Positions 16,727-26,134 of a DNA stretch of 64,000 nucleotides are shown in pieces (position 1 is the first letter of the stretch; every line of letters starts with the position of its first letter). The stretch is from Actinomycetaceae bacterium. GTDB taxonomy: Bacteria; Actinomycetota; Actinomycetes; Actinomycetales; Actinomycetaceae. Both the position numbers and the translations under genes were made by a program. The stretch covers positions 92,359 to 156,358 of the forward strand of contig JAUNLN010000002.1 of assembly GCA_030532245.1 (NCBI GenBank). Direction: 5' to 3'. The notes below the pieces were generated by a model. That model was not told where the DNA came from and searched no databases. It was given only the letters and a program-made list of their open reading frames with translations.

Positions 16727-18724
16727 ATGAAAGAAAATCTAACTCCAGTTGCCGATCCGAAAATCATGGATCAGGCAATCGAACCGACCGAAGACTTCTT
16801 CCGCCACGCAAACGGAACCTGGCTGAAGACCCACGAGATTCCCTCCGACCGTTCCGGCGACGGTGCTTTCCACAAGCTCCGCGACGAGGCCGAAGCCGAC
16901 ATTCGCGTGATCGTCGAAGAACTAGACGCCGCGAGCGACGACATTGAAGAGAAGAAGCTCGCAACCTTCTACGCGCAGTTCATGGACGAGGAGGCAGTTG
17001 AAGCTGCTGGCGTTGCTCCCCTCCTACCCGACTTTGAACTGATCGACGGCGCTACCACTCACGACGAGCTTGCGGTCGCACTCGGCACGCTCGGCGCACT
17101 CGGTGTTGGCGGTATCCTCCACGTTGGTGTGGACGCCGACATGAACGATCCGAACAAGTACACGCTGTTCGCATACCAGGGCGGCATTTCGCTCGACGAC
17201 GAGGCCTACTACCGCGAAGACCAGTACGCGCACGTTCGCGAGGCTTTCGCGAAGTACCTCGACAACGCTCGCGACATCATTGGCGCCGATCCCCAGTTCG
17301 CCGACTGGGCTTCGAAGATGGGCGAAAACTTCGGCTCCGAAGTACTCGAGTTCGAAACGAAGGTGGCGTCATTCCACTGGGACAACGTCCAAACCCGCGA
17401 CGCGGTCAAGGGCAACAACCCAACCACGTTCGGCGAGTTCCTCGAAGGCCGCGAAGGCTACCCGTGGAAGCTCTGGTGGGACGCAATCGGCCTACCGGCG
17501 GATCCGGCAACCCCGATGAACGTTCGCCAGCCCTCCTTCGTCGACGACATTCCAAAGTTCTGGAACGAAGCCGACCTGGAGCTTTTGAAGAAGTGGGCAT
17601 ACTCCCAGGTCATTCAGGCGCGCGGACGATACATGACGAAGGCACTCGTCGACAACGGCTTCGAATTCTCGCGCCTCCTCACGGGTGCGACCGAGCAGCG
17701 CCCCAGGTGGAAGCGCGGCGTCTCGTTCGTTGAAGGCGCGATGGGTGAGGCGCTTGGTAAGAAGTACGTGGCTAAGCACTTCCCGCCCGAATACAAGGAG
17801 CAGATGAACCAGCTCGTCTCCAACCTGCTGGAGGCGTACAAGCGCTCCATCTCCAAGCTGGAGTGGATGAGTGAGGAAACCCGCGAGCGCGCTCTTGAAA
17901 AGCTTGCTGGTTTCACGCCGAAGATCGGCTACCCGGATGAGTGGAAAGACTACTCCACGTTGGAGCCGGGTGAGGGTCTCGTCGATTCGGTTCGCCGCGT
18001 TTCGAAGTTCATGGCCAAAGAGGAGGCGCGTAAGCTTTCTGGCCCGGTGAACAAGAAGGAATGGTTCATGACGCCCCAGACGGTGAACGCCTACTACCAT
18101 CCGACGATGAACGAGATCGTGTTCCCCGCAGCTATCTTGCAAAGCCCATTCTTCGACCCGCGTGAGACCGACGCGATCAACTACGGCGGTATTGGCGCGG
18201 TTATTGGCCACGAGATTGGTCACGGTTTTGACGATCAGGGCTCCCACTACGACGGTGCTGGCAAGCTAAACAACTGGTGGACCGACGCCGACCGTGAGGC
18301 GTTCGAGGCTCGCACGTCGAACCTGATCGCCCAGTACGATGAGTTCTCCCCCGCACAGCTTGAAGACTCCCACAAGGTGAACGGCAAGCTCACGATTGGT
18401 GAGAACATTGGCGACCTTGGAGGCATTGGTATCGCTTGGAAGGCCTACCAGATTGCCCTCGAGGAGTCGGGCCGCATCCTGGACGATGAGGAGCGCGACG
18501 GCCTGTCGGCTGCGAAGCAGTTCTTCTACTCGTGGGCGCGAATCTGGCGTTCTAAGGTGCGCGACGAGTGGGCAATCCAGTTGCTCGCAATCGACCCGCA
18601 CTCCCCCGCAGAGTTCCGTTGCAACGGCGTGCTTAGAAACGTTGACGCCTTCCACGAAACGTTTGGCACGAAGCCAGGAGACGGCATGTGGATGGACGAA
18701 GACCAGCGCGTCGAGATCTGGTAG
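16727..18724 (+). CDS. M13 family zinc metallopeptidase (PepO/Zmp1-like)
   Basis: Neprilysin-type endopeptidase. From ATG 16727 (MKENLTPVADPKIM) it has 665 residues, the same range as mycobacterial Zmp1 and bacterial PepO. Motifs: NAYYHPTMNEIVFPAAIL for substrate binding, zinc site HEIGH within VIGHEIGHGFDDQG near residue 493, and the third ligand in ENIGDLGG near residue 560. The C-terminus ends EIW as expected for the family, though without the usual nearby Cys. There is no signal peptide, so it is likely cytoplasmic or exported by a non-classical route. Ten codons upstream in frame could be read from a GTG, but GGA before ATG 16727 is the better site. Confidence 0.93.
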   Translation: MKENLTPVADPKIMDQAIEPTEDFFRHANGTWLKTHEIPSDRSGDGAFHKLRDEAEADIRVIVEELDAASDDIEEKKLATFYAQFMDEEAVEAAGVAPLLPDFELIDGATTHDELAVALGTLGALGVGGILHVGVDADMNDPNKYTLFAYQGGISLDDEAYYREDQYAHVREAFAKYLDNARDIIGADPQFADWASKMGENFGSEVLEFETKVASFHWDNVQTRDAVKGNNPTTFGEFLEGREGYPWKLWWDAIGLPADPATPMNVRQPSFVDDIPKFWNEADLELLKKWAYSQVIQARGRYMTKALVDNGFEFSRLLTGATEQRPRWKRGVSFVEGAMGEALGKKYVAKHFPPEYKEQMNQLVSNLLEAYKRSISKLEWMSEETRERALEKLAGFTPKIGYPDEWKDYSTLEPGEGLVDSVRRVSKFMAKEEARKLSGPVNKKEWFMTPQTVNAYYHPTMNEIVFPAAILQSPFFDPRETDAINYGGIGAVIGHEIGHGFDDQGSHYDGAGKLNNWWTDADREAFEARTSNLIAQYDEFSPAQLEDSHKVNGKLTIGENIGDLGGIGIAWKAYQIALEESGRILDDEERDGLSAAKQFFYSWARIWRSKVRDEWAIQLLAIDPHSPAEFRCNGVLRNVDAFHETFGTKPGDGMWMDEDQRVEIW

Positions 18725-18789
18725 CAGATCGCCTCTTAATCAATGCTCCACTGCCAGGTGGTGATTGAGCAAAGAGGAACGAACTATCT

Positions 18790-18825
18790 CCCCGCGATGT
18801 GCCGATTTTTGCGCGCATCGCGGGG
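18790..18825. terminator. inverted repeat between M13 peptidase and pepN
   Basis: CCCCGCGATG (18790-18799) pairs with CATCGCGGGG (18816-18825) around a 16-base loop. The plus-strand side is followed by AAAATAT, not a T run, so termination of the M13 peptidase gene is uncertain. Confidence 0.4.
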
Positions 18826-18919
18826 AAAATATACTAAAAGAGTGTAAGAATTACTTCTGACACATGCAGTTTCCAGGCAAAACACCCTTTGGGGCTTTGC
18901 AATTTAAATAGGAGAAAAT

Positions 18920-21472
18920 ATGCCAGGCCAAAACTTGACGCGCGATGAGGCAGAAGCACGTTCCGCTATCGCGACCGTTTATAACTACGACGTAGAGTTG
19001 AATCTGGCTGAGGGTGAGGAGACTTTCACCTCGAAGTCCACGGTAGACTTCGACGCTCACGAGGGCGCGTCCACCTTCCTTGACCTTATTGCCGACGAGG
19101 TTTACTCGATTGAGGTGAACGGCGAGCAGCGCGACGTATCAGCCTTCCACGACTCGCGGGTTCACCTTGACGGTCTGCAAGAGCGCAACCGAGTCACTGT
19201 TATTGCAAAGTGCCGCTACATGCACACCGGTGAGGGCCTACACCGCTTCACCGACCCGGCCGACGGTAAGTCTTACTGCTACTCCCAGTTCGAGGTACCC
19301 GACTCCCGCCGCGTGTTCGCCGTATTCGAGCAGCCGGACATGAAAGCACAGTTCACGTTCCACGTGATCACGCCGGCCGACTGGGTTGTTTTCTCCAACT
19401 CCCCCACGCCAACGCCCACCGATGTTGATGGCCTGAAGCGTTGGGATTTCACTTCGACCGAGCAGATCTCCTCCTACATCACCGCGATCGTTGCCGGCCC
19501 CTACGTTGGTAAGACGGGCTCCCTCACTTCCACGGACGGCCGCGAAATTCCGCTCGGCGTTTACTGCCGTCAGTCGCTCGAGCAGTACCTTGACGCCGAC
19601 TGGGTCATGGACGTTACCCGCAAGGGCTTCGCATTCTTCGAAAAGGAGTACGGCCGCCCCTACCCGTTCCGCAAGTACGACCAGATTTTCGTACCCGAAT
19701 ACAATGCGGGCGCAATGGAAAACGCTGGTTGCGTGACGTTCCGCGACCAGTACATTTTCCGCTCCAAGCCAACCGCCTCCGAGCTTGAGGGGCTTGCAAA
19801 CACGATCCTGCACGAGCTTGCACACATGTGGTTTGGCGACCTTGTGACCATGCGCTGGTGGAACGACCTGTGGCTGAACGAGTCGTTTGCTGAGTTCATG
19901 TCGCACCTGTGCCTCGCTGAGGGCACGGAGGAGTGGAAGAGCGCGTGGACGGGCTTCATGGCTCGCAAGGATTGGGGTATGCGTCAAGATCAGATGCCTA
20001 CCACCCACCCGATCGTTGCTCCGATCCGCGACCTTGAGGACGTTGAGGTTAACTTCGACGGCATCACTTACGCGAAGGGTGCGGCGGTGCTCCGCCAGCT
20101 CGTGTCGTACGTGGGTCGCGACAACTTCTTCAAGGCACTCGGCGAATACTTCGCTAAGCACGAGTGGCAAAACACTACGCTCCCCGACCTCATGAACGAG
20201 CTTGAGGCGGCGTCTGGCCGCGACCTCACAGCATGGTCGAAGGTTTGGCTCGAGGAGGCGGGTGTAACGCTTCTTCGCCCCGACTTCGAGGTGAATGAGG
20301 ATGGAACCCTCGCGGAGCTTGCCGTCGTGCAGGAGTCGTTCACCCCGGGATCTTCGCTTCGCCCGCACCGCCTCGCGGTAGCCGGCTACGACCTCGTAGG
20401 CGACAAGGTTGAGCGCACGTTCCACGAAGAACTCGACGTTGATGGTGCTCGCACCGTCGTTGAGAGCGCGGCCGGGATCAAGCGCCCCGCCCTCATCCTC
20501 GTAAACGATGGCGACCTTGCCTACGCGAAGATTCGCATGGACGAAGAGTCGCTTGCCTTCGCGATTGAGAACATCGACAAGTTCCCCGAGTCGCTAACCC
20601 GTTCGATCATCCTCGCGTCTGCGTGGGATATGGTTCGCGACGCTCAAATGCAGGCAGAGGCCTTCGCTAACCTTGTGATTGCGGCGATCCCAACCGAAAC
20701 TGACATCACGATGATGGAGCTTTGGCTAGGCCAGCTAGACCTCGCGGTCTCGCGCTACACGTCGATAGAGAAGCGCGGCGAGCTGATGGAGTACGTGGCC
20801 GACCGTATCCTCCTGATGCTTCGCGCGGCCACCGCAGAAACCGACCAGCAGCGCGTGCTCGCATTCGCCGCCGCACGCCGCGCAACTAACGCGGAGCAGC
20901 ACGCAGCGATTGAGCGCCTGCGCACCGGCGAAGATACCCTCATGGGCCTGAATCTAGACTTCGAACTGAAGTGGGAAATGCTGAAGGCTTCCGTTGCCGG
21001 CGGCCTTGCAGGCGAGCCAGAGATTGAGGCTATGCTTCGCGAAGACTCCACCATGACGGGCGAGCAGATGGCCACGGAGGTGCGTGCTTCCAAGGCTGAT
21101 CAGGCGGTTAAGGACGCAGCCTTTGAAAGCCTCGTATTCGACCCGAGCCTGTCGAACGACGTGCGTGTCGCCGTTGGACGCGGCTACTGGACGGGCTCGG
21201 CACTCAAGCCGGAAATGTACGCCGGAAACGTGCAGAAGTTCTTCGACTCGCTCCTTTCTATCTGGGAAGACAACACTTCGCACACCGCTCAGGCGATCGT
21301 CATTCTGGGCTTCCCGAGGCCACTTCCTGGCGCTCTTGCCGACACCGACGTTGTCGCCGTTGGTAAGAAGTGGTTGCAGGATCACGAGGATGCCCCGGCA
21401 GGCCTTGTTCGCTTGATTTCTGAAGGCGTCTCCGAGGCAGAACGCGTGATCGCGATCCAGGCGCTCAGCTAA
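18920..21472 (+). CDS. pepN: aminopeptidase N, M1 family
   Basis: Zinc aminopeptidase releasing N-terminal amino acids from peptides in the cytoplasm. The 850-residue protein matches actinobacterial PepN length. Exopeptidase motif GAMENAG is at about 264-270; the zinc motif HELAHMW at about 298 with the distal Glu in NESFAEF some 18 residues later. The C-terminal helical ERAP1-like domain is present. ATG at 18920 has AGGAG five bases upstream. It follows the M13 peptidase on the same strand, separated by 195 bases and an inverted repeat, and ends at a terminator at 21493. Confidence 0.96.
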   Translation: MPGQNLTRDEAEARSAIATVYNYDVELNLAEGEETFTSKSTVDFDAHEGASTFLDLIADEVYSIEVNGEQRDVSAFHDSRVHLDGLQERNRVTVIAKCRYMHTGEGLHRFTDPADGKSYCYSQFEVPDSRRVFAVFEQPDMKAQFTFHVITPADWVVFSNSPTPTPTDVDGLKRWDFTSTEQISSYITAIVAGPYVGKTGSLTSTDGREIPLGVYCRQSLEQYLDADWVMDVTRKGFAFFEKEYGRPYPFRKYDQIFVPEYNAGAMENAGCVTFRDQYIFRSKPTASELEGLANTILHELAHMWFGDLVTMRWWNDLWLNESFAEFMSHLCLAEGTEEWKSAWTGFMARKDWGMRQDQMPTTHPIVAPIRDLEDVEVNFDGITYAKGAAVLRQLVSYVGRDNFFKALGEYFAKHEWQNTTLPDLMNELEAASGRDLTAWSKVWLEEAGVTLLRPDFEVNEDGTLAELAVVQESFTPGSSLRPHRLAVAGYDLVGDKVERTFHEELDVDGARTVVESAAGIKRPALILVNDGDLAYAKIRMDEESLAFAIENIDKFPESLTRSIILASAWDMVRDAQMQAEAFANLVIAAIPTETDITMMELWLGQLDLAVSRYTSIEKRGELMEYVADRILLMLRAATAETDQQRVLAFAAARRATNAEQHAAIERLRTGEDTLMGLNLDFELKWEMLKASVAGGLAGEPEIEAMLREDSTMTGEQMATEVRASKADQAVKDAAFESLVFDPSLSNDVRVAVGRGYWTGSALKPEMYAGNVQKFFDSLLSIWEDNTSHTAQAIVILGFPRPLPGALADTDVVAVGKKWLQDHEDAPAGLVRLISEGVSEAERVIAIQALS

Positions 21473-21492
21473 AACTCCTCGAAAACACTTCG

Positions 21493-21530
21493 CTGGCCTG
21501 CTACTCAAATGGGTGGCAGGCCAGTAGTTT
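21493..21530 (+). terminator. terminator after pepN
   Basis: CTGGCCTGC / GCAGGCCAG stem, extendable to 12 pairs, loop of about eight, followed by tagtttc. It separates pepN from the PTS genes. Confidence 0.6.
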
Positions 21531-21595
21531 CACCGCGTGATTAGGCGCCTGGGTAGTATCCTTTAAGTATCTGTCTTTAAAGCGTAGGAGTAAGA

Positions 21596-21841
21596 ATGAG
21601 CGACCAGAAGATGACTCGCGCAGATGAAATTGTGGCCGGTCTTGGAGGCAAAGAAAACATTGAGTCCTTCGAGTCATGCATTACGCGACTGCGCGTGGAG
21701 GTTCGGGACGCAGAAAAGATTGACGATGCTGCTTTGAAGCAAGCGGGAGCATTTGGCGTTGTTAAAGTTGGTCGAGTCATCCAGGTAGTAGTTGGCCCCG
21801 AGGCCGACGAGATCGCGGACGAAGTCGGGCAGCTGGCGTAA
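21596..21841 (+). CDS. PTS glucose-type EIIB domain protein
   Basis: Phosphocarrier of the sugar phosphotransferase system. The 81 residues correspond to a free-standing EIIB domain; the phospho-accepting Cys28 sits in the signature SFESCITRLRVEV, and the rest (AGAFGVVKVGRVIQVVVGP) is standard. AGGAG lies six bases before the ATG. It overlaps the EIIA gene by one base (TAATG), showing tight coupling. In most bacteria EIIB is fused to the EIIC permease; no EIIC is in this window, so the permease must be encoded elsewhere. The sugar is not determined: glucose, maltose or N-acetylglucosamine all use this fold. Confidence 0.9.
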   Translation: MSDQKMTRADEIVAGLGGKENIESFESCITRLRVEVRDAEKIDDAALKQAGAFGVVKVGRVIQVVVGPEADEIADEVGQLA

Positions 21842-22305
21842 TGCTTGAAGTTCACTCCCCACTTAGCGGCACAACTCTTGCCCTCGCAAACGTTGACGAC
21901 CCCGTACTCGCCCAAGAAATTGTTGGCGCAGGCGTAGCCGTAGCCCCCGTTGAGGAGCGCTGGCACGATGTAGTTGCCCCGGTTGATGGCAAACTGCTTA
22001 AAGTTCACCCGCACGCGTTCATCGTGTTCACAAGGTCCGGTATCGGAATCCTCGTACACCTCGGTATTGACACGATCAAACTTCGCGGTAACGGCTTTGA
22101 GGTTTTGAAGTCCGAAGGCGACACGGTTAAGCGCGGCGAGCCCATTGTTCGTTGGGATTCCGCGGTAGCTAAAGAACACGGCCTATCTACTTCAGTGTCG
22201 GTAATCGCGTGCGACTTGCCGCGCGACCTTCTCGTATTCCACTCCTCGCCGGGTAACGGCATCTCGCGTGAAAGCCTGCTGTACACGGTAAGTTCGCCGA
22301 GTTAA
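21841..22305 (+). CDS. PTS glucose-type EIIA protein (Crr-like)
   Basis: Takes phosphate from HPr and passes it to EIIB. The 154-residue single-domain protein has the active His73 in GIGILVHLGIDT, the supporting His58 in VHPHAFIV, and the hydrophobic patch around them. It is translationally coupled to the EIIB gene by a TAATG overlap and closed by a perfect bidirectional hairpin at 22420. In some Gram-positives EIIA-Glc also serves signalling roles, but nothing here shows that. Confidence 0.92.
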   Translation: MLEVHSPLSGTTLALANVDDPVLAQEIVGAGVAVAPVEERWHDVVAPVDGKLLKVHPHAFIVFTRSGIGILVHLGIDTIKLRGNGFEVLKSEGDTVKRGEPIVRWDSAVAKEHGLSTSVSVIACDLPRDLLVFHSSPGNGISRESLLYTVSSPS

Positions 22306-22419
22306 ACGGTATCTGCGTCGGCCCCTATCTAGTTGAACAGCCCGAACAGGTTCGTAGCACGCACGGATCCTGCGGTCAGCTAGGTAGAGACGCAAATACC
22401 CGCTCAAGCATTTGAATAT

Positions 22420-22453
22420 AGTTTTGGGGAGCGCCGCGGCGCTCCCCAAAACT
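22420..22453. terminator. bidirectional terminator between EIIA and malQ
   Basis: A 34-base perfect palindrome with a G+C core (GAGCGCC GC GGCGCTC) and A/T-run flanks, lying between the convergent EIIA and malQ genes. Confidence 0.85.
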
Positions 22454-22475
22454 GTTTCTAACGACTAGCCTGCGA

Positions 22476-24620
22476 CTATTTCACGGCCTTGTTCATTACG
22501 CTTGCGAACCTTGCAAGCGACTCGGGAGTCATCTGCTCGAAGGTAACTTCCTTACCCGTCTCGTCACCGAGGGGAATCTGCCAGTTCGGGTATTCCGAGC
22601 TGGTGCCAGGGAAGTTCTGCGGCCTGCGCTCACGCACAATATCGACGAGCGACACCGCTAGTAGACGCGAAGGCGTCATCGCAATGTAGCGGTACAGTGC
22701 GTCGATGAGCGGCTGCTCCTCGTACCTGTGCTCCTCGTCTAGCAGGCCGTACTCGATCATGCGCGCGGTAAACATCTCCAACTCAGCACGGTCAGCTGCG
22801 CGAACCTGCTCCACAGGCTCCACGAGGAGGCCGAGCTCCTCACGAATCGACGTTTGGATACCGTCAAGGTAGCCGGCGGTGGGTGGCAGGTCGTGTGTGT
22901 TCACAGCGGCGAGCACGTCGCGGCGGTAGTTCTCGGGGCGCAGCGGTGAGCCATCGCCTTCACGTTCGAACCACAGAATCGAGGTGCCAAGCACGCCGCG
23001 CTCGTTCAGGTAACCGCGAACCCAGGGCTCGACCGTGCCCAAATCCTCACCAATCACGATGGAGTCGTTGCGCATCGCCTCAAGGAGGAGGATGCCGACC
23101 ATCGCCTCGTGATCGTAGTTCACGTACGTGCCGAAGTTCGCGGTCTTGCCCTTCGGGATCCACCACAGGCGGAACAGGCCGAGAATGTGGTCGATGCGGA
23201 TCGCACCCGAGAAGCGGGCGGCTGCGCGAATCATGTGGCGAAGCGGCATGTAGCCCGACTCGGCGAGTGCGCGCGGGCTCCACGGCGGCTGCGACCAATC
23301 CTGGCCGAGCTGAGAGTACATGTCCGGCGGCGCACCAACCGTCATGCCGGTGGCGAACAGTTCGGGGGAAGACCAGATTTCGGAGCCGAGCGGGTGAACA
23401 CCGACGGCGAGGTCCGACATGATGCCAATATCCATGCCGCCATCGAGTGCCGCAGCCTGCGCCTCATCGAGCTGCTGGGCAACAATCCACTGCATCCACA
23501 TGTGGAAGCGCACGTGCTTGTCGTTGTTCTCGGCGAACTGAATCACCGCGAGTGAATCCGAGTCGGCGAACTCCTCGGGGAAGTCCAGGCCAAAGTGTTC
23601 GACGAGTGCGGACCAAATGCCGAACTTCTGTAGCGCCACACCGCCCTTCGCGATGAAGTTTGCGAACTCTGCTTCGCGCTCCGCGCTGCGGCCTTCGCGG
23701 AAGATCTCCCACAGTGCCTGGATCTTTGCGCTCCAGGAGGTGTCTCGGTCGACGAGACCCATGTGGTCGGAGTCTTCCGTACACGCGGCTTTGAAAAGGT
23801 CCATCACGTAGGAGCGGCCAGCCTCGTTCATTGTTTCAAACTCAGGGATGAGCCTTGGCGCGATGTAAATCGGAGAGATGAACTGGCGAGTTACAGGCAG
23901 GTAGGGGGACGGCTCGATCGGCACGGTGGGAGCGGACGCGTGGAGCGGGTTGATCAGGTGGAAGTCTGCGCCGAGCTCACCGAACCTACGGTTCAGACCG
24001 GCCAGAACATCGGTATCGCCCATGCCCCAGCAGTGCTCGGATCGCACAGAGTACAGCTGGCTCGAAATCCCCCACTTCTGGCCGGAAACCTTCGCGTCTA
24101 CATCCAGCGCGTGCGGCACCACAATCAGGTGTGCTTCGTGCACTTCCCCATTGCCTACCGTTGCGCGCAGCTGGTGGTAGCCCATCGGGAAATCCTGCTC
24201 GAGGGCGAACGCTGCGCGGCCGCGAAGCTCCCCGTTCACTTCGCGAGGAGCATCCCAGTTATCCACCTGGTTCAAGAATCGGCTAGAGCCGTCCTCAAAA
24301 ATCGCTTCAACGATCACCGACTCGCCGTCTGGAACGTGCACGAGCACCTGGTTCCAGTCGCCGTGGCGCTTGATCGTTGTTGGGGGCAGTACCGCAAGCC
24401 ACTTTTCGTCCTCATTCCCGCGAATGCAAACTTCAAGTTCGTCAGCCGTGGGAGCGTCCGAAATGCCGACACCGAGAGCTTTTAGAGCACAAATGAGGGT
24501 TTCGGAACTCACGTCCTTTAAATTGCCGTGCCAATCCCAAAAACTCGTTGAAACTCCGTTAAGCTGCGCCAGGTGTTGCAGACGGGCAAAATTGTCAGGG
24601 TCAAAGCTAGGTTGCGTCAT
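22476..24620 (-). CDS. malQ: 4-alpha-glucanotransferase (amylomaltase, GH77)
   Basis: Transfers maltodextrin chains between glucans during maltose and glycogen use. The 714 residues fit the long actinobacterial MalQ with an N-terminal beta-sandwich region (about 1-170) before the GH77 barrel. The nucleophile Asp476 is in AIRIDHILGLFR and the acid/base Glu525 in VIGEDLGTVE; the NTHDLPPTAGY block with the third Asp follows. GGAGAGG lies just before the ATG. It is flanked by PTS EIIB genes on both sides, one convergent and one upstream on the same strand, suggesting shared use of maltose-derived sugars (inference). Confidence 0.95.
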   Translation of the reverse strand: MTQPSFDPDNFARLQHLAQLNGVSTSFWDWHGNLKDVSSETLICALKALGVGISDAPTADELEVCIRGNEDEKWLAVLPPTTIKRHGDWNQVLVHVPDGESVIVEAIFEDGSSRFLNQVDNWDAPREVNGELRGRAAFALEQDFPMGYHQLRATVGNGEVHEAHLIVVPHALDVDAKVSGQKWGISSQLYSVRSEHCWGMGDTDVLAGLNRRFGELGADFHLINPLHASAPTVPIEPSPYLPVTRQFISPIYIAPRLIPEFETMNEAGRSYVMDLFKAACTEDSDHMGLVDRDTSWSAKIQALWEIFREGRSAEREAEFANFIAKGGVALQKFGIWSALVEHFGLDFPEEFADSDSLAVIQFAENNDKHVRFHMWMQWIVAQQLDEAQAAALDGGMDIGIMSDLAVGVHPLGSEIWSSPELFATGMTVGAPPDMYSQLGQDWSQPPWSPRALAESGYMPLRHMIRAAARFSGAIRIDHILGLFRLWWIPKGKTANFGTYVNYDHEAMVGILLLEAMRNDSIVIGEDLGTVEPWVRGYLNERGVLGTSILWFEREGDGSPLRPENYRRDVLAAVNTHDLPPTAGYLDGIQTSIREELGLLVEPVEQVRAADRAELEMFTARMIEYGLLDEEHRYEEQPLIDALYRYIAMTPSRLLAVSLVDIVRERRPQNFPGTSSEYPNWQIPLGDETGKEVTFEQMTPESLARFASVMNKAVK

Positions 24621-24708
24621 TGCCTCTCCGAATGCGATGGGTTTATCGAAGAAATTCTAGTCTGTATGTTACCCATCTCAAAACACTTTGCGACCCAACA
24701 GGCACGAG

Positions 24709-24960
24709 TTAGGGGTGAACTTTGGCACCTTCTAGCACTTGCTGCATTTCTTCAACCAAGTCGTCCGATGCGGGGCCGACAATTATCTGCACGTACCGGC
24801 CTGAAGACACTACTGCTATCGGATTCGTTTCGCGGATGACCGCCTCATCGACTTGGAGTGGGTCGGAGATAATTGCTCGAATACGCACGATGCAAGACTC
24901 GAGGTCCTCAATATTTTCGGGTCCCCCGAGGCCTTGAACGAGTTTTTCTGCAGCAGACAC
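24709..24960 (-). CDS. second PTS glucose-type EIIB domain protein
   Basis: An 83-residue free-standing EIIB with the phospho-Cys23 in DLESCIVRIRAI and the block SGRYVQIIVGP. The start is GTG 24960, with GAGGGG six bases upstream (MSAAEKLVQGLGG); the longer open frame upstream lacks family similarity. It shares the fold with the EIIB at 21596 but differs in most positions, so the two are paralogs and not a recent duplication. It is upstream of malQ on the same strand with an 88-base gap. No EIIC gene accompanies it. Confidence 0.88.
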   Translation of the reverse strand: MSAAEKLVQGLGGPENIEDLESCIVRIRAIISDPLQVDEAVIRETNPIAVVSSGRYVQIIVGPASDDLVEEMQQVLEGAKVHP

Positions 24961-25084
24961 AGCTATCCCCTCATTAAATGTAATCCGCTTCACATAATAG
25001 ACCTCAGATCGGAAGAAATAAAGTTTGCGGCAGATCGAAACGAACGACATGCGCGGAAATGAGTTTCGAGAAACAATAGTGAAC

Positions 25085-26017
25085 ATGACAAAACCGATCG
25101 AAGTTCCAACCATTTCGAGCGAGCCTCTCGCCTCAGTTCTGCGTGTTTTGCAGCTTCGAGGAGGCGACCGCGACCGTTTTCAGGCGGACTCCCTGCCGCA
25201 GATGAACCGAGTGTACGGCGGTCAAGTGCTTGCCCAGGCGCTCCTTGCCGCCTCATCCACTGTGGAGGGCGACGATCGGGTTCCTCATTCGCTTCACGCG
25301 TACTTCCTTCGCGGCGGTGACCCAAACCGGCCGCTGAACTTCAATGTGGGTAGAACCCACGACGGCCGCTCGTTCACGTCCAGGCAAGTGAGTGCAACGC
25401 AGGACGGCCGCGAGATCCTCACTCTCATGGCTAGTTTTCAGCTGCGGCAGGAGGGGTTGGAGCACGATTCGCGTATGCCGGACGTGCCGGGGCCGAGCGA
25501 GCTCGTTTCTGCGTTGGAGTACTTCCGCGCGCTAAACCACCCGGTTGGGAAGTTCCTCGGCAAGACGGCCGCGTTCGATGTACGGCACGTGCAGGAGAAC
25601 CTATACGTGAACGCTTCCCCGGATGAGGGTAATGCTCAGCAGCTTTGGATGAAGCCGCGCGCGGAGGTGACTGGCGCGTCGCCCCTCATTTCGCGCGTGC
25701 TACTTTCTTACGTGATTGACCAGGTGATGATGGAGCCTGCGCTTCGCAGTCACGGCCTTTCGTGGATGACTCCCGGCATGGCGCTTGCGAGCCTCGACCA
25801 CGCGATGTGGTTCCACCGTGACTTCGACATCAACCAGTGGCTGCTTTACGACCAGGAGTCTCCATCTGCCGGAGGTGCTCGAGCAATGGGCACGGTTCGC
25901 GTTTACACCGAGGATGGCGTTCTGGTTGCCGAAGCCGCGCAGGAAGCGATGATTCGCCTGCCAAAGGACGGTGAGGCAACCTCGAAGTGGGGCTTTGAGG
26001 CGCCGCCGGTTTCCTAA
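25085..26017 (+). CDS. tesB: acyl-CoA thioesterase II
   Basis: Hydrolyses acyl-CoA to free acid and CoA. The 310 residues form the double hot-dog fold of TesB. The N-terminal half has VYGGQVLAQALLAA and HSLHAYFLRGGDP; the C-terminal half has SLDHAMWFHRDF with the catalytic-type Asp, followed by GGARAMGTVRVYTEDG and a Gln-Glu in AAQEAMI. The start is put at ATG 25085 (MTKPIEVPT); two other in-frame starts lie upstream and none has a strong ribosome-binding site. It is divergent from the second EIIB gene, with a 124-base shared upstream region. Confidence 0.93.
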   Translation: MTKPIEVPTISSEPLASVLRVLQLRGGDRDRFQADSLPQMNRVYGGQVLAQALLAASSTVEGDDRVPHSLHAYFLRGGDPNRPLNFNVGRTHDGRSFTSRQVSATQDGREILTLMASFQLRQEGLEHDSRMPDVPGPSELVSALEYFRALNHPVGKFLGKTAAFDVRHVQENLYVNASPDEGNAQQLWMKPRAEVTGASPLISRVLLSYVIDQVMMEPALRSHGLSWMTPGMALASLDHAMWFHRDFDINQWLLYDQESPSAGGARAMGTVRVYTEDGVLVAEAAQEAMIRLPKDGEATSKWGFEAPPVS

Positions 26018-26134
26018 ACCGAGCCGACGTGGCCCGGATTTGTTCCGCCTCCTGCACGACCCACGCGCGGGAGGCGTTAGCTTTCCGGCACGCGTGAGGC
26101 ACGCACCTGCACACACGGAAGCGCTAGGGAGCGA

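Noticed and set aside
19238-20425. 395-codon minus-strand frame opposite pepN
   Set aside because: Antisense to a clear M1 peptidase with all motifs; Arg/Val-rich shadow.
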